Source of the DNA: Wuchereria bancrofti
Taxonomy: Eukaryota > Nematoda > Chromadorea > Rhabditida > Onchocercidae
NCBI GenBank assembly: GCA_005281725.1
Contig: SSBO01000010.1
Coordinates: 924,461 to 988,460, forward strand
Length of the DNA: 64,000 nt
Reading direction: 5' to 3'
Part shown: one piece after another, positions 25,501-40,500 of the stretch
Layout: each line of letters starts with the position of its first letter
How positions within the stretch are numbered: position 1 is the stretch's first letter
Program-made: the position numbers and the translations under genes
Notes under the pieces: model-generated
Told to the model about the DNA's origin: nothing
Database searches by the model: none
The model's input: the letters and a program-made list of their open reading frames with translations, nothing else

Positions 25501-28500
25501 ACTATTTTGGTCCATATTCAAGCATTCAGTCGATTAATTGCTATGATAATTGGTCAAAAAGTGAAATATTAGTTTCTATTCCAGGACTGATTCAATGCAC
25601 TGCGAGTTCCACTGCTATTTTAGGATTCTTATTAGCAAGTGTTAAATCAAAAGAGAAAAAGCGACGTTCTCACTGGTTGTGGTTGTGATGCTATTCCAAC
25701 ATCCGTTTGTTTACATTTTGAAATCACTGCTGCTGGTGTTGGTGTTGGTGCTGGTGGTGGTGTTATGACGGATGATTGTGGGAAAAGATTTATTGTCCAG
25801 CCTGATGTTGCTGTTGATGTATCCTTGCTATCATTATCATCATCCAAACAAGCATTTAATTCCATAAGAAACATTGCATTTTGCTTGATTACTGCTTCTG
25901 GAGACATTTCTGCGGCAGCTGAGGAGGCGCAAAATTCGCGCCATCGACGAGTTCGCTCCTAAAACAAACATTTCTATACATTTTGAAAAAGTTAGCGCTC
26001 AAAAATTATAACGAATTTGTGTTTGGTGTGCTGTGATACCTATGATAATTTGCGATTTGAAGTATTGAAGATTCGAGCAATGAAAAATATTTTACCCTCA
26101 TCCTTTTCTTTTCAATAAATCACAATTTTTATGAGCAAAAAAGTGATGGGAAACATATATACCTGCTGATGTCCAGATGGAGTCTGTAACAAATATTTTG
26201 ATCGGCATGTAGCACACATCAAATACCTAAAACGTTAATAATTTTTTTAAAATTTAAATGGAAATTCTAAATGATTTTGAAACAGAGAAATCAGTTAAAT
26301 AAGCGATCAAATCTACCAAACAGCAGTTGGTCGTCCACCATCACCACAATTTCCCGACCAACCATTTGTATATTTGCCAGAACTGTTATATCCTTGACCA
26401 CCGGAATATTTGTTACATCCAGGATGTGCCATACGCATATGAGTGGTCACTGGTGCCGTATGCCATTCTTCACAGAGCTCACATAAATCTTTTCGTTGAG
26501 TTGACGATGATCCCTTGACAATGACTTTTCATTTTTTTCTTCACAATATTATTGATATTTCTTAAACCTCTTAAGTGCAATCTAAAAGTTTAAAAAAGAA
26601 ATTAGTGAAAATAACAAAAATAACAGTAAAAAACAAACTTGCCGAGAGGCACCAATATTCACACTTATTGGTTTTACGTCAAACTGACGTGAGGTCACTG
26701 TACACAAAAGTACTGAACGCTGTTCAATACTGGTTTGTACTATCGCATTAATTTCTTGCCAGATGCTAAAAAGCGAATGCATTGGTGTAGTCGTGATTAG
26801 TTCCATTCGACTTTTACCGCAAGTTATCTGAAATGAAAACAAGTCGGAAATAAAAGGTAGAAACAGTAAAACTTGCAGGATTGTCCGTTTATAAATTGAA
26901 TTAATTTTATTAAAAACAACAAAAACTTATTCGATCCTCATCCTTATATTCTTTCTTGTCTATAATGTTGATTCTATAAAATTAAACTTGTTAGCTTTTC
27001 TACAAGAGAAAAAAAAACTTACGGAATGCAATTCCGGATGAAATTTAAGATAGGTACTGCATACCATCGCATCCTTCACCAATCGTTCATGCCACAGAAA
27101 TGCAGCGAATACCGTCCGACAACAGTCAGCAATTGAAGGCTTTAATGCTTGCATCAATTGATCATTCCTAAAATCATTTCTTCAGTCCAAATAAATTGTA
27201 AAATCAATATTGATAAGGATTCCTTTCTTGAATTTGATATATTGTAACCTTGATTGCGGATAAATTTGCGCTATTGGTTTCTGCGCCGTCGGTGAACCTT
27301 CAACATTTCCATTGGCACAGCGTTGTGTAATGTCACTTATTTTTTGTAAATATCGATTACCAGCCAAATCCTATAAATGTCTCAGTGCATTCGTCCAGTA
27401 ATTAAGAAAAAAACAAAACTGAAATTCCAAAAACTTAATTATAATCAAATATAACAAAAATTCAAATTCAAAATTACAAATTAGTAAAATTTATGCTTCT
27501 ACTATCAAAATTTAACTTCGAAAACCAACAAAGATGTAAATTTAACTCATCGCGCGATGAAGTGTTTCAAAATGATTTAAAATGTTGTCATAGTTTCAAA
27601 AGTTGAAAAAAGCAAACTCTGATTAGTGGAACATTCTGGGATAGTCTTTTACCTGAACAAAAGCATATTTTTGATCGAAGCCGGATAACCGTATCCATAT
27701 TCCCTGTTTATTATGAATCCAACCGGACGACCTTATCTCACCGGTTTCCGCTGCATTGCTAATAACATCACCACAAATGGCATCTACTGATGGATAATTG
27801 TAAATCGATACTGGAAGCGAATCACATGCTGTGTATATCTATAAGAAGTGTAACCCAGTCAATTTTAACTCCAAATCATTCCACTCTCACATATATTCAT
27901 TCATGTGACTCTAATTTCTTTCTGAAAGAAATTTCTAGAATAGTCGCCAAAAAGAGCTTAGCTAAATGCTACTAGTTGATTAGTGTCAACTCATCGTAAC
28001 TTCTAATAATTCTAATTTTTAAAGAAATTATCATTTAAAAATTTATTTATTATGCTGAGGAAAATGACCTTACCTCTTCAACATCAAGTTGTAACGACTG
28101 CTCAAGATACTGTTCATTGTTTGTTCCACCATTTTGTGGTAATTGGATGGTGGTACTTAATAAATTAGAATCATGAATAAAACCTTCCGTAGAATCGGAT
28201 TGTAGCAATAAGAATGAACGTCCTAGATGATTACTATATTGTAAGCACCAACCCTAAAAAGTACATTTTAAAAAAAAAAACCATTACACAGATTTACAAA
28301 ATATAAATCTATTTAAATTTAATAAAAATTAAACTCTCCATTTCTCTTAAAAGTTTCTTAAAAATGAGATGCATGTTAACTTATGCCGTTCTTAATAAAA
28401 TTAAGTGAACCATAAATACCTTCTGATTTAATATACATTAAGGATAAAGCCATAAATACCGATAAAAGATGAATGCCTTCCCGAAAGTAAAGTTGATTTA

Positions 28501-31500
28501 ACTGTTATCAATCAGATTCCACTGGGAGATTACTAATAGAAAAGCAACCAAGTTGTCAGTCTTCCTTCACAATAGCCCTGATAGAAGAGACATACTTGGG
28601 AAGGTAATTGTTTATCACAGTATATAGCACAAGCTTCATCGGTAAGCCTCAACCAGACACCATCAGCGTTTTCTACTTCTTCAATATAAGAAACAGTAGT
28701 ACCGCGAGGTATGACACCAATTTGTGACGAATTCAACGCTGGCGAAGCACGGATTCGTACACCTTTCATCATTAGCTTTTGATCACATAAAGCAAAACGT
28801 GTCCTGAAAGTAATCTATTTAAAAACACTTTCAAGAACTCTTCCAATTTCATTTTCCCTTATTCTTCTTATTTGACAGCAAGAATCAGCAACCTGTAAGC
28901 CTAATTTCGGAATCTTGTTTGAAGCTTTGAAATTCATGATTTCCTTTTCCGTTGGATTAATTTAAGTCAAACCTGCTAAAATGAGCTACTCTTCGATTTA
29001 AACGATTTTTCCTGTCTTGTTTTGATGACATTGAACTACCAAATATATTATTGTCCCGAACCTATAAAAAAAATCATCTAATTTAACAAATAGTAAGAAA
29101 ATTGTGAAAATTATTAAACTAAAGTTAAACAATCACTACCAAAATACTAAATACAAAATTAGGAAAAAACAAACCAAAAAACATCATTCAAAATAAGCAT
29201 AAAAAACTTTATTTTAATAATTTAATAAAACAAATTAAACTTCAATAATTTAATAAATTTTTAAATAAAGTAAAACAAGAAAGTAAAAAAATACTTTTTC
29301 CGCTTCGTTTTTCTTACTTTTTTCCACTTACTTTTTTTAATCACTTTAGTTTGTTTACTTAACAAAACAAAATTAGAAATCTCAAATTATTATAAATAAA
29401 CAAAATACAACACCTCATATTCATTCTAAAAATTGTCAATAATTAATTGATATATCATAAGTTTGGGCATAGCATCAATTAAAATTAAATAATTTGATAT
29501 GAAACAAATTGACAATGTTAAAAACAATATTTTGCAGTAAAAGCTAATATAAAGTGTGTCGCAAAATACAAAAATATCATTTCTAAAATTACCTCAACCA
29601 AATAGCTCTGAGCCAATTGAAATCCATCTAAACGGCATTCGATTCGATATGTGCCACCATGTTTAGGTGTCCAATTGGCCAAAAAACTGAATCAAGAAAT
29701 TATTTTAAATATTTGTAAAAGCGAATAAGTAAAAAAAACTCTTAATAACTATACTACTTGTACACACAGCTTTCTCAGGTAAGTTAATGTTTTATTTTAA
29801 TTGAATTCAATTAAACACATGCCACATTCTTGAAAATCAATCAATAAAGTTTAGATCATCAACATGTGAAATCAAAAAAGGACAAACCTGCCATCAACCT
29901 GTTGACTTACAGTAAGTTGCTCTTTCATGATTGCATCTTTGTAACAACCAAGACGTAATTCCTCAAAGCAATAATCCTGATAAGCAGCCATTGCCGTAAT
30001 CGAAACATATCGTGTTTTGTTTACAAAAACTGGACGATATGGCTCCTTGAAAGTTTAAATTAATAATCATGGTAGTTAAACCTGAATGTTCGTAGTTTTC
30101 TAGCATTTGTTAAAAACTTCTTTAGTAAAATTTAATTTCCAGAATCAATTAAATTTATTATTCTAAAATCTGGAGCAAATAAATTAGTCAGTTTACTTAC
30201 CCTTTATCTCCTATATCAAATTTTCATTAAAGGAACAAATAATTTTAGAACCGTTAATTAAATTAACCTTGATGGACTGTGGTTGAGGAAGATTTGCAAC
30301 TGAGTGGTTATGAGTTACAGTCCCATAAAAGTTCGAATTACTATTGTCTGATGCCACACCGGTACGAACCGTAATTTCAACCTTCATATTTGGACAAATT
30401 GCAAGACGACCGTACTGGTCTCTAGGAATCAGTTTTACCTGGAAAGGTAGGTTCGTATTAGGTTGGTAATTCAAAAATATTTCAACCCGCGAAGGCAAAC
30501 CATTAAAGGACAAGGGCAAATTATCTGCTTTCCTTACTTAATTGGTGTCACACCACAAATCCACACAAAAATCATGATGAAAGGACTCAGTAAACTAAAG
30601 AAAATACTTTTACTTAAATATTCTTACTTTTACTTTATAGGAGACGTAGTCTTTTTTTTTTTACAATTACCTGAGTGGGAATTCTAAGTCGTGTTTCCTC
30701 ATCAGACATTTGCAATTGACTGGAATAAAGATCTACAACTGGTTCATTCATTAACCATCGTGCCAGGAAACCAGCCACAGTATTTGTAGAAGCAGCGATA
30801 AACTCTTTTAAGAATTTCAGATCTTAAAAAATTACTTCCTAAACTTGACAAAAAGCAAGCTTAATTCTGCACCAAACTAAATCCCATACACTCGGTCATC
30901 CAAAAAAAAAAAAGAAAAAAAAAGGAGATAATAGAAGAAAAATTTTTTTATAAAATCGTTTTAAAAACAGACAACTCTTGTAATAACAATAACTGAAAAT
31001 TTTAACTAAAAAAGAATTTTTTTTTTTTTCAATTTCACTGCTGACTTTACCTGAAGTTTGTGAAGGACTTGGCAAGTTACGCTTCAGAACTTCATTAACT
31101 GTTGGAAGATGGGAAAGATTTAATCCCTTTCGAAGTAATGTGCCGTGTTTACGGACAATATCATCAATTTCATCCTCAATCATCGTTACTGCTGCTATTA
31201 CAGTTTTGACCGATGGAATCTGCAAACGATAGGGAAAAGTAAAATATATTCTTTCTCTATCTTTTCTTTTGCATGAAACTTTTTGTAGATAAGTATAAGT
31301 TTTAAAGACATTGAAAATACTTGGATGAAAAGTCAAAAGTTAACAAAACTGTGCAGGTAGAATAAGGGAAAAAAAAATGAGGTTAGGAATTCCACCTGGA
31401 TAAGTAATCTGCAAGCACTAGCACAAATCCAAGTCAATTCTTCTTCCAGAATCATATCAGAATCTTTTTCTGAATATCGATATCCTGTAACCGTACATCG

Positions 31501-34500
31501 GTAACCGTAAATCTGAAGAACATCACTCTGTATAGTAAGTAGTACAGCCATTTCATCACTCTGTATACTAATATAACAATTTTGCAATATGTGAAATTCA
31601 AAAATAGGTTAGCAAAGAAATTTAAAGGATATGATAACAAACTTGTTCAATAGGTTTATCATTTGAATAATACGCCGATTCCATTATGAACCATAAATTG
31701 CAACCCGGAATCAAGAGCATACGATCAGGCCAATTACGATCACCGTAGTACCTAAAAAAGCCAAAAAATTATCCATTAATAGATTTTTTGCGGAAATTTT
31801 AAAATAACAAAAAGTTACCTTCCAACAGGTACATAACATTCGGTACCAACTTTCGCATAAATCCATAAAATATCATCTGCTTGACCGGTACAGCATTCTT
31901 CACTGAACTGCACTGTCATGAACTGGACTTCTTTTCCGAAGTCGACAATCTATTAAAAAATTCAAAATTGAAGTCGAAAATTCTAACTGTAACAGTAATT
32001 TGGAATTAATCATATTTCTTGATAGATATCTGTGTAATTTTCATGACATTGAACATCAATAATAAGCAATTAATTTAATCGAGGTCTTTTATTTTGAATT
32101 TTTCAAATTTATTCCAATTCATTTAGGTGTTCAACTTTTTTCACATATATTGCTGCAGAATTTAAGAACAAAAAATAATTCAATGTGTTCCGTTGATAAC
32201 AAACAACTTCCAATCACTAAGTATGAAAATATAACTAAACGTCTGAACGAAATATTTAATCTACTCGTTGGTAACAATGTTGAAATGTAATATCATTGCA
32301 TGAATTTAATTTATCGATGATAAATTATGTATATTAGTTTAAGTACCTGCGATTGTATCCCACAAGATGAATATGGATGTGCTGATTCAATAACTGTTTG
32401 CAAACTACGTGAATAAGTGTTGTTCTGGTGTATCGACCTGTAAACAATAATCAGGTCATATAATTGTTCTAATTAATGTCATTTAGTTCGCCTTAATAAT
32501 TTGTTAAAATAATTAATACCTCGTAAGTAGACGTTCTCGTTCCTCAGCAAGTCGTTCACCATTTACTGATGAAACCATTGGTAATAGATCATCTAACACT
32601 GCAACTACATCCAATGCACGTTGTGGATTCGCTTCCAAAAAAACCATTATATAACCTTAAGTTAGTTCTTCAACACTATTATCATAATCACAAACATTAT
32701 CACAACTTTATCACTCATTTATCAGATATATGAATAAATGGTACCAACTACTCTTTTAATTTATGTACAATGGCCATAACTGACTTCCTTCATTATCTGC
32801 TAAAATAGTGTGGTGACGTTTTATGTAAACAGTATTTATAATAGATGAATGATAACAAATGAAAACTTACCTGCAATACTTGAACAAAAAGACTGCTCTT
32901 GAGATAAAAGATTTCCAGCTGCAATTAAATCTGATATTTTGGATGATAGCATACGAATTAGTAATAAGAACCAATTGGCCAACTGAAAAATAATAAATAT
33001 ATAACTTACATTTAGCTTTAAATTAAATTATTTTTTGACTATCCTTTTGAGAAATTAATATGTTCAGCCAAATATCAAAAAAGTGTCAAGAATGAAACGT
33101 ATGTTACTACAAATTATAGAGAGATCTGTTATTAAATTATGGTTGCTAAATCATATTTATTCTTTTCCTGGAATGCATCTCTGATGAGAATCTTGCAAGC
33201 AAGAGGAGATATTATGACAATTACTCAGACTTTTTCTTTTTTGCCAATTATTCAATGCTGTAATTATTTTCTTACAGAACTAATTTCTCCTGAACCAGAA
33301 ATTAATATCAGCTAGTGTTATGCTACGACACCTTTAGAGTTTCAAGGATCAGATTATATATGGGTGTATCATCATATTTAAATCAGGGACTTTCAAATTT
33401 TGAGGAAAAGCAAAATCTTTTCTTAAAAAGTAATGAAAACTATGAAATTTTGAGAAGAAATGAAAAATGGCAAAAACCTGTTCAGGATTAGCTAACTGTT
33501 GAATAACATCACTTTCATCATCTTGTATAGAATAGAGAACGAATGGTATTTGGCCACGAGACAGGGAAGTTCCATTCAGGCTTAGATTACACGACTCAAA
33601 ATGCATCCGACTTCCGTTACATAATCGAACAGTTCCAATTCCGCCTAAAAAAGTAACCTCAGAGATTCAAAGAATTTGAAATTTGGAAGCAAATAGTTTA
33701 GAATTTCTCTAGGGATAAATATATGTGAGAGGGAAATTACTATTTTTCGGGGAAAAAATAATTAATTTCTGTACTACGATATCTTCTACGGTCTAAAGAA
33801 TATCTGTAATTACTAGCAAAACAAACTTACGTTTTCAACTCTTTCTAGATTCATCACTCAAAAAAACTATGAGGTATGGTTGGTCAATGCAAATTTACGG
33901 GTTGCCAAATAGGATTTGAATTTTTGAAATAGTTCATCATGCCTGCTTTATTCCAACGTATAAGTAACAATATTTATTTCTGAGTTTCAAAAAGAAGGCT
34001 TCACTTTAACAATCAAAAATTTGGTAGAAATTGAGAGAAGATGAAAAAATCTTAAATCTAAAAAGATCAACTTAAAAAAAAAAAAAAAATCTAAAAAGAT
34101 CAACTTAAAATCCACCGAAGTATGCCAAAATAAGACGAATAAAATTGCATGAAAATAAAAATTCGAATTGTTACCTTCACCACAAAATGTTTTACCACCA
34201 TTAATCTGTAGTCTGATAGCATAGGTACAACCAGGCTGGAGTTTGATAACTTTGGTTAATCGTAACAAAGAAACTTCTCGTTGACAAGGCTCGAATTTAT
34301 TTGCCAAAGTGCCAACAACTTTTTCCAGTACGTTCCATTGTTCGTGCGCTGCATCACCACCATTTAATAACACCTAAAATTTGGTAGAATTTGAGCGGAA
34401 ATATGAATTTGAAATAAATTTCAGAAAAATAAGCCGAACTAAATTACCGGCAAAGAAAATACATGGAAATAATTCGAATTCTAATCTTCCACAAAATGTT

Positions 34501-37500
34501 TTGCTGTAATTAATTATTTAGATATTCATGAAATCTATGAAATATGCAATGTATCAAGAGTGAGTGATGAGTAATATTTCAAAAGTCAGTGAAATAAAAA
34601 AGACTCAGATTTACTTCACATATAAAGCTCTGTTCGTGGTCGTGATGAGCACAGTATACACCAACTCCATGTAAAGTAATGCCATTTACATCAACACTTA
34701 ATGCAATTGCATCGCATGCACCGTTACTTACATCCCAACTTGCATGTGCTGCAGTACGACGAAACCTAAAGCAGAGCTCGAATATTTTCAAAATTTTAAT
34801 AAAACTTGATTGAAAAATACTATCAATGTACAATAATAAAATAGAATGGCTGTGAAAGGAGTTACCTGCTTATAAAGTTATTAAAAATTTGCACATATCA
34901 TCTCTGCTTTAATAAAAGATGTAATCATTCTAAAGAAATAAATAATAACAACAACAGAAACAAAGAGCGTACTGTAGGTGACGTTATTCATAAAAGATTA
35001 AAATGGAAGTGTAGAAGCGAAGAAAAAGACCTGTTTGGTGTTTGCAAGATAGGTGGACTATCACCGATAGCATCTTTAGATGTTACCAATTCTCGTGAAA
35101 TTGCAATAATTAATGAATGTGCAACAGTTCTAAGACGTAGTCGGCTCTCGTTCTGTGTCAAAAATAAATGATTAGAAATAAAGCAAGTAGAATTATCTTC
35201 GGATAATTGATCCCCTAATAAGTAAAGTTTCCTGGTAGTTCAAATTTTCGAGAACACATCATCAAACTTTAGCTTAACATCAATAATAATTTACCTGAGC
35301 TGACGTTGCTGACGTAAAAGCCATTTCAAAGAGAAATCGAAATACATTTTGCAGACGATATTGATTTGCCGATATTCGTTTTTTACCCATCTGTTCGTTC
35401 ATTTTGGTAAGCAAAATTGGAAACTGTGTAAAGCTACGTTCAGAACCAAGTAAAGTTGGCAAAACCTGAAACGCAACCACTTTGCGATGAATCTTTCATT
35501 AACATATTTCCAGATGATATGTCTGTCCTCTCTGTTCTATTAAAATATTCACCTAACCCGTCTTTGTGGGCATCAAAAAACAGAATGCTGCCTGTGATCC
35601 ATATGATAACAGTCCTTTCGTGCAAGTATTCTTTCATGCAAACATACTTGATCATGTTTTTTTTTTTTTCGCTTATCATTCTAATCTTCTTAATAAAACA
35701 AATTTTGGAGATTTCAATAGATAATTCAGATATATAAAGGAAGAGCAATGAAATATTCCTTACATATTCCTGATTTAATAGTGCACTTAATAATGCAATT
35801 AATGACCATTCACGATTTGCTGCTGACATTAAGAAGGAAAGTCGATCGAGAAAAATTGCTGAACTCGGATATATGACATGTGAACATTGTACTGCACAAC
35901 TGATTGCTTCTTCCAGTAATATTGAATAAGCTGTATTCTGAATAAAACTGTGATATCCAATTTCAAACATTTTTTAAAAGTTAAACAAAATAATTTGTCT
36001 ATTGGTAGGAATATTTTAACTTTGGTTTCAATATATCACAATTAAATGATCAATAATGATTTCCAGGTAGCATATGAATATTAATCAAAATCTTGATGTT
36101 TACTTTTTCTGACTGGAACCACGACATAATATTTTCGAAGAATTTAAAATGAAATTAACAATGCATTGAAATACAAGTACTATAATATCCGATTTCATAA
36201 CATATTTCAAATATCCCACAGTAGCAGATGGTGTTGAACAGATGCGTTCCAGCATTTAAAATAGGTTACTTTCGAGTGAAATATTTATAGTCCATAAGTA
36301 GGGATCTCACGTCAAGATGTCGAGAGAATTATTCGAAATAATTAGATAAAATGAAATGATGGTATTTACAGAAAATCTAATCAAATCAAAAATAATTGAC
36401 GAGAAAACCAATAAAAAACACTTACATCATCGTGTTGGTTGTTTGCAATTTCAAAAATTGAACCGATTATAGATGCGAATCGTACCATTTGTTCAGCAAT
36501 ACCACTTGACGGCTCTTTTTTATTTATCTGTTTTCCACTTTTGGATGGCAGGTAAAGCGAGCAAATATAAAATCTGAAATCAATGTTACTACTCTAAAGT
36601 GAAATATTCACGATCATACATTTTTCTTCAATTTGTATAAATTTAGATAGAGAGTAGCACAAACTTACACAAAAAACTCAAAACCTTTGATGACATTTCA
36701 AATCAATCAGTTGAAATTTTATTTCTTCCAGAAAGTAAAATTTCTCTTTTTTTTTGAAAAAAAAAATCATTTTTGAATATGTTCTCAATATAAGAACATA
36801 TTCAGTTTCATAAAAAGTAATTTATGAAAATAAATTTTAGGAGCAAAACTAACCGCAAAAACCTTAACGACAAAATGACAATGATCATACTGCATTCTTG
36901 GTACCATGACTTATCTTCACTGAACATTTCCACTAAAGCTTTCTGAATGGACCAATCAAGCAGACGAAACAATGATTCAATTGTAAGTGTTGAAACCTCT
37001 AACAGATGATGTGAACTTATGGCACACGAAATACAATCACAGGAGCTGAAAGATATCAGAATTTATATATTTCGCTTATATCCGGAAATGGAACAACTTA
37101 TTCATGAAATTATATATTTCGCTTATATCCGGAAATGGAACAACTTATTCATGAAATTATATATTTCGCTTATATCCGGAAATGGAACAACTTATTCATG
37201 AAATTATATATTTCGCTTATATCCGGAAATGGAATAACTTTTCATGAAAACTTATTATTAATTACAGTTTGTTAACGACAATGATTTTTACTAATCATTA
37301 AACGGTGGAAAGCATCCCAAAGTAATCCATTTTTTGCTGATCAATATTTGATAGTGCAAAAAATACTTTAAGATCTTATCCAGCCACGAATAGAATAAGT
37401 ACTTCATTAAATGCTCAGATTGTTCTGGTACGGATAGTGATAATATGCACTAATCAAAATCTTAAAAAATTTTCGAACTTTAAAATAAAATAATAAACTA

Positions 37501-40500
37501 CCATTTATTGTCTCTCTTAAACAATTATATAAAAACATACATATTCATTGTTTTATCTTTTGCATCAAAATTAGGTGATTGTTCATCAGATGTTTCCGAA
37601 ATATATAAAAATTCCGGAATCTGACCAACATTTACATCGGTTCCGTTGTTGGACATACGTGAATTGCGAAAGAAGAACTGCACGCCATCATCACCAATAA
37701 CATTAGACTGTCCATTAGAGCCACAATCGGAACTTGGACCACTTAAAAATTTTAATTCACATCCACTAAAATCAAATTTTCATACATTTGAATTATGACA
37801 GTAAATTTGATAAAGACAAAAAAAGACATTGATATAAAGATGGCGATATGTGGTTTATACTGAAATAAAGTCTAATATTAGGCGACAAGTAAGAGAAGAT
37901 TAATGTGACGACAAGAGGACTAATTATTCAAAAAGTTAACATAATTAATGGAACTGTAAACGTAAGTAATGCTTGGACAAGAATTTGTCAAATGATTTCC
38001 GCATAACAGCTGATATTAGTTCGATGATAAGTGATATGATCTGCATCAAATCAAATATCTATTCTACAAAAAACATTATAAGTTAATTTTTGCTTTAATT
38101 TTAAAAGTATTCCTTTCTTTCCTTAAAGACTTACTTAATTTGTGCACAAATGACGTGCCATAAATTTGATTTGATTAAAACGCATCGTGAAAATAATAAT
38201 TGCGCCTTCTCGTGTGCGGCACACTCATAAAGCATTTCGTCAGATTCACTGAGTAATTCAACGTTTTGTTCGTTATAGTCTGGTGGACAAAGACGATAAA
38301 GTTTTAATCTGAAACAAATGCTATTGGGTTATTTCCATCTGTTTGATTGTTACATCTTTTTATACTTTATAAAGGTATGCTATATGCTACCAGCAGTGAT
38401 AAGTCAAAGTTAATTATAAAAAAAATTAATTTCATAGCAATTACAGAAATGATGCACAAAGTTTTTTCATAAGTCATTAATGATTTACATTCAACAACTT
38501 CCTTGAAGGAGAACTTTTTTCGAATGCTTTATTAAAAATTATTATTTAAAGTTATACTTCGCAATGTATTCGCCACGTCCGCCGTATAATCCAACACCGA
38601 AAAATCGAATATCGCGTGAAGTACGGAATTGGATTGCTTCCACGGAATGAGCTGAATATCCCCAACCACCACCATATCCATCAAAACGATTGATACGTTG
38701 ATAACCACATGATAAGTTTCGTCCATTTACCGCACCAATTATATTTGATGCCTTCGAATGCGCAGCAAATTGATTATCCCAAAATTTTAAAATTGTATTA
38801 CGAACTACATTCGCTAATGAACAGAAATTCTTTTCAATTCCAAAAATCAAATTCTATGTTTTTGCTGAAATGTTTTATAAAATGATTAGTTCAAGCTAAA
38901 GGATATGACTTTCTAAAATCAGAATGATAAAAATTTTGTAATTCAGGAAGGGAACCTTCTGTCCAACTGATCGTCTGCTTTCCAGTATCGTTGCAGCGTA
39001 AGTAATTCCAAAAAGATTCAAAGCAACGTGTTTGCTAGACAAACTTGTTTCGTTGCATACTGGAATCATAAATTCGGGTGCACGAAGAAATTTAATTTCT
39101 TTGACGATCTCTTCCAGCGTTTCGTCAAAGATGGTATCTGTTTCAACTTTTTTACCAGAAATTGGAATGCAATCTGTGATCGATTTGATACGCATTTCAG
39201 CTGTATTAAATCCCCACAATAAATTATACTTCGATTCCAAGCACCAACTACAAATTTCCTTATTATTTGCACTTTCAAGAAAGGTAAATTTGAGTTGAAA
39301 CTGATAATAACTAGATAAAAATTTACCACATAATTCAGAAAATCTAGGCGTACATACCTATGTCATGAAATAATTACCCAGTTACTCATCAAAATATATC
39401 AAACATTTCATAAATATTTATTAACTCATAAGAGGCAAACTAAATAGTCTGAGATCAAAATCCTACAATGAAAAGAAAAAAAAAAATTAAAAAAAGATAG
39501 CATACTTAGTATAGAGACCATCAGTACCCAATGAATATTGGTAAAAAGTATTATATTTGCGTCGAATTGCCATATAATTCTTGCCAACTTGATTTGGAAA
39601 TATTATTATGGTTTCACTATCTGCGACTATCTGCAAATGGAAAGAAGAAAAAATTTAACAATACGAACCGGATGATAAGAATCAATAAAATCCAGAAACC
39701 GATGCTTGCAGTTCAAATAAATGCTAACATTTGAATCGCGATAAATAGCGTATATGAATAAGACTTTATCAGTTTGTAATGTAAAGTATGTCTAATTCTG
39801 TTCAAATTAAAAATTAATTAAATTCTAAAAAATACATTAGTCAATTTTAAAATTTTGCTTTAATACAAAGATTCGATTAGGTGTTCGAGCAATGAAAAGA
39901 AGATTTGAACGAATCAATGATACTCTACAATAACACTGTCTTATCCTTCCTTACATTTCTTCGGCAAATATTATCATTAAAATGTATTCTTATTAGTACT
40001 AGCAAAAATCTTTAGAGTAACTGATGAAGTTATATCGAGAATAGCTGAAACAGTAAATAAATGTAAAGCAGCAATTTCGAATTGTTGTAAAATGCTAAAC
40101 AAGATCAGTTTGCTAGAATAAATTAACGGTTCTAACTATCAAAATATGATAACTTTCAACGTGATTGGATGTCATTTACATCGCTAATGGAATTTTCTGA
40201 AATTTTAATGGAATGAAAGATTTAATGGACACCTGACAATCTGAAATGATATCATTGCTGTAGATGCGTATTTGGCTATGAATTAGAGTAGTATCAGCAG
40301 ATGCACCAATCCATGTTGCAACTGTACCACTTCCACGACCATATCCTGTCACAAACGATGGCATCGCAAACCAATTTTTTTCATTTCCTTCTCTAAACAT
40401 AACTGTTGTCAAAATTATCTAAAAACTTTTCAACAAAAATACTGAAACTTCAATTACCTTGCAAGTTGACCCTGTCTATGGGCACCAAATGTGATAACAG

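Noticed and set aside
37019..37201. Plus-strand ORF with repeated YPEMEQL-like units
   Set aside because: Artefact of the 47-bp tandem repeat inside an rpm-1 intron.
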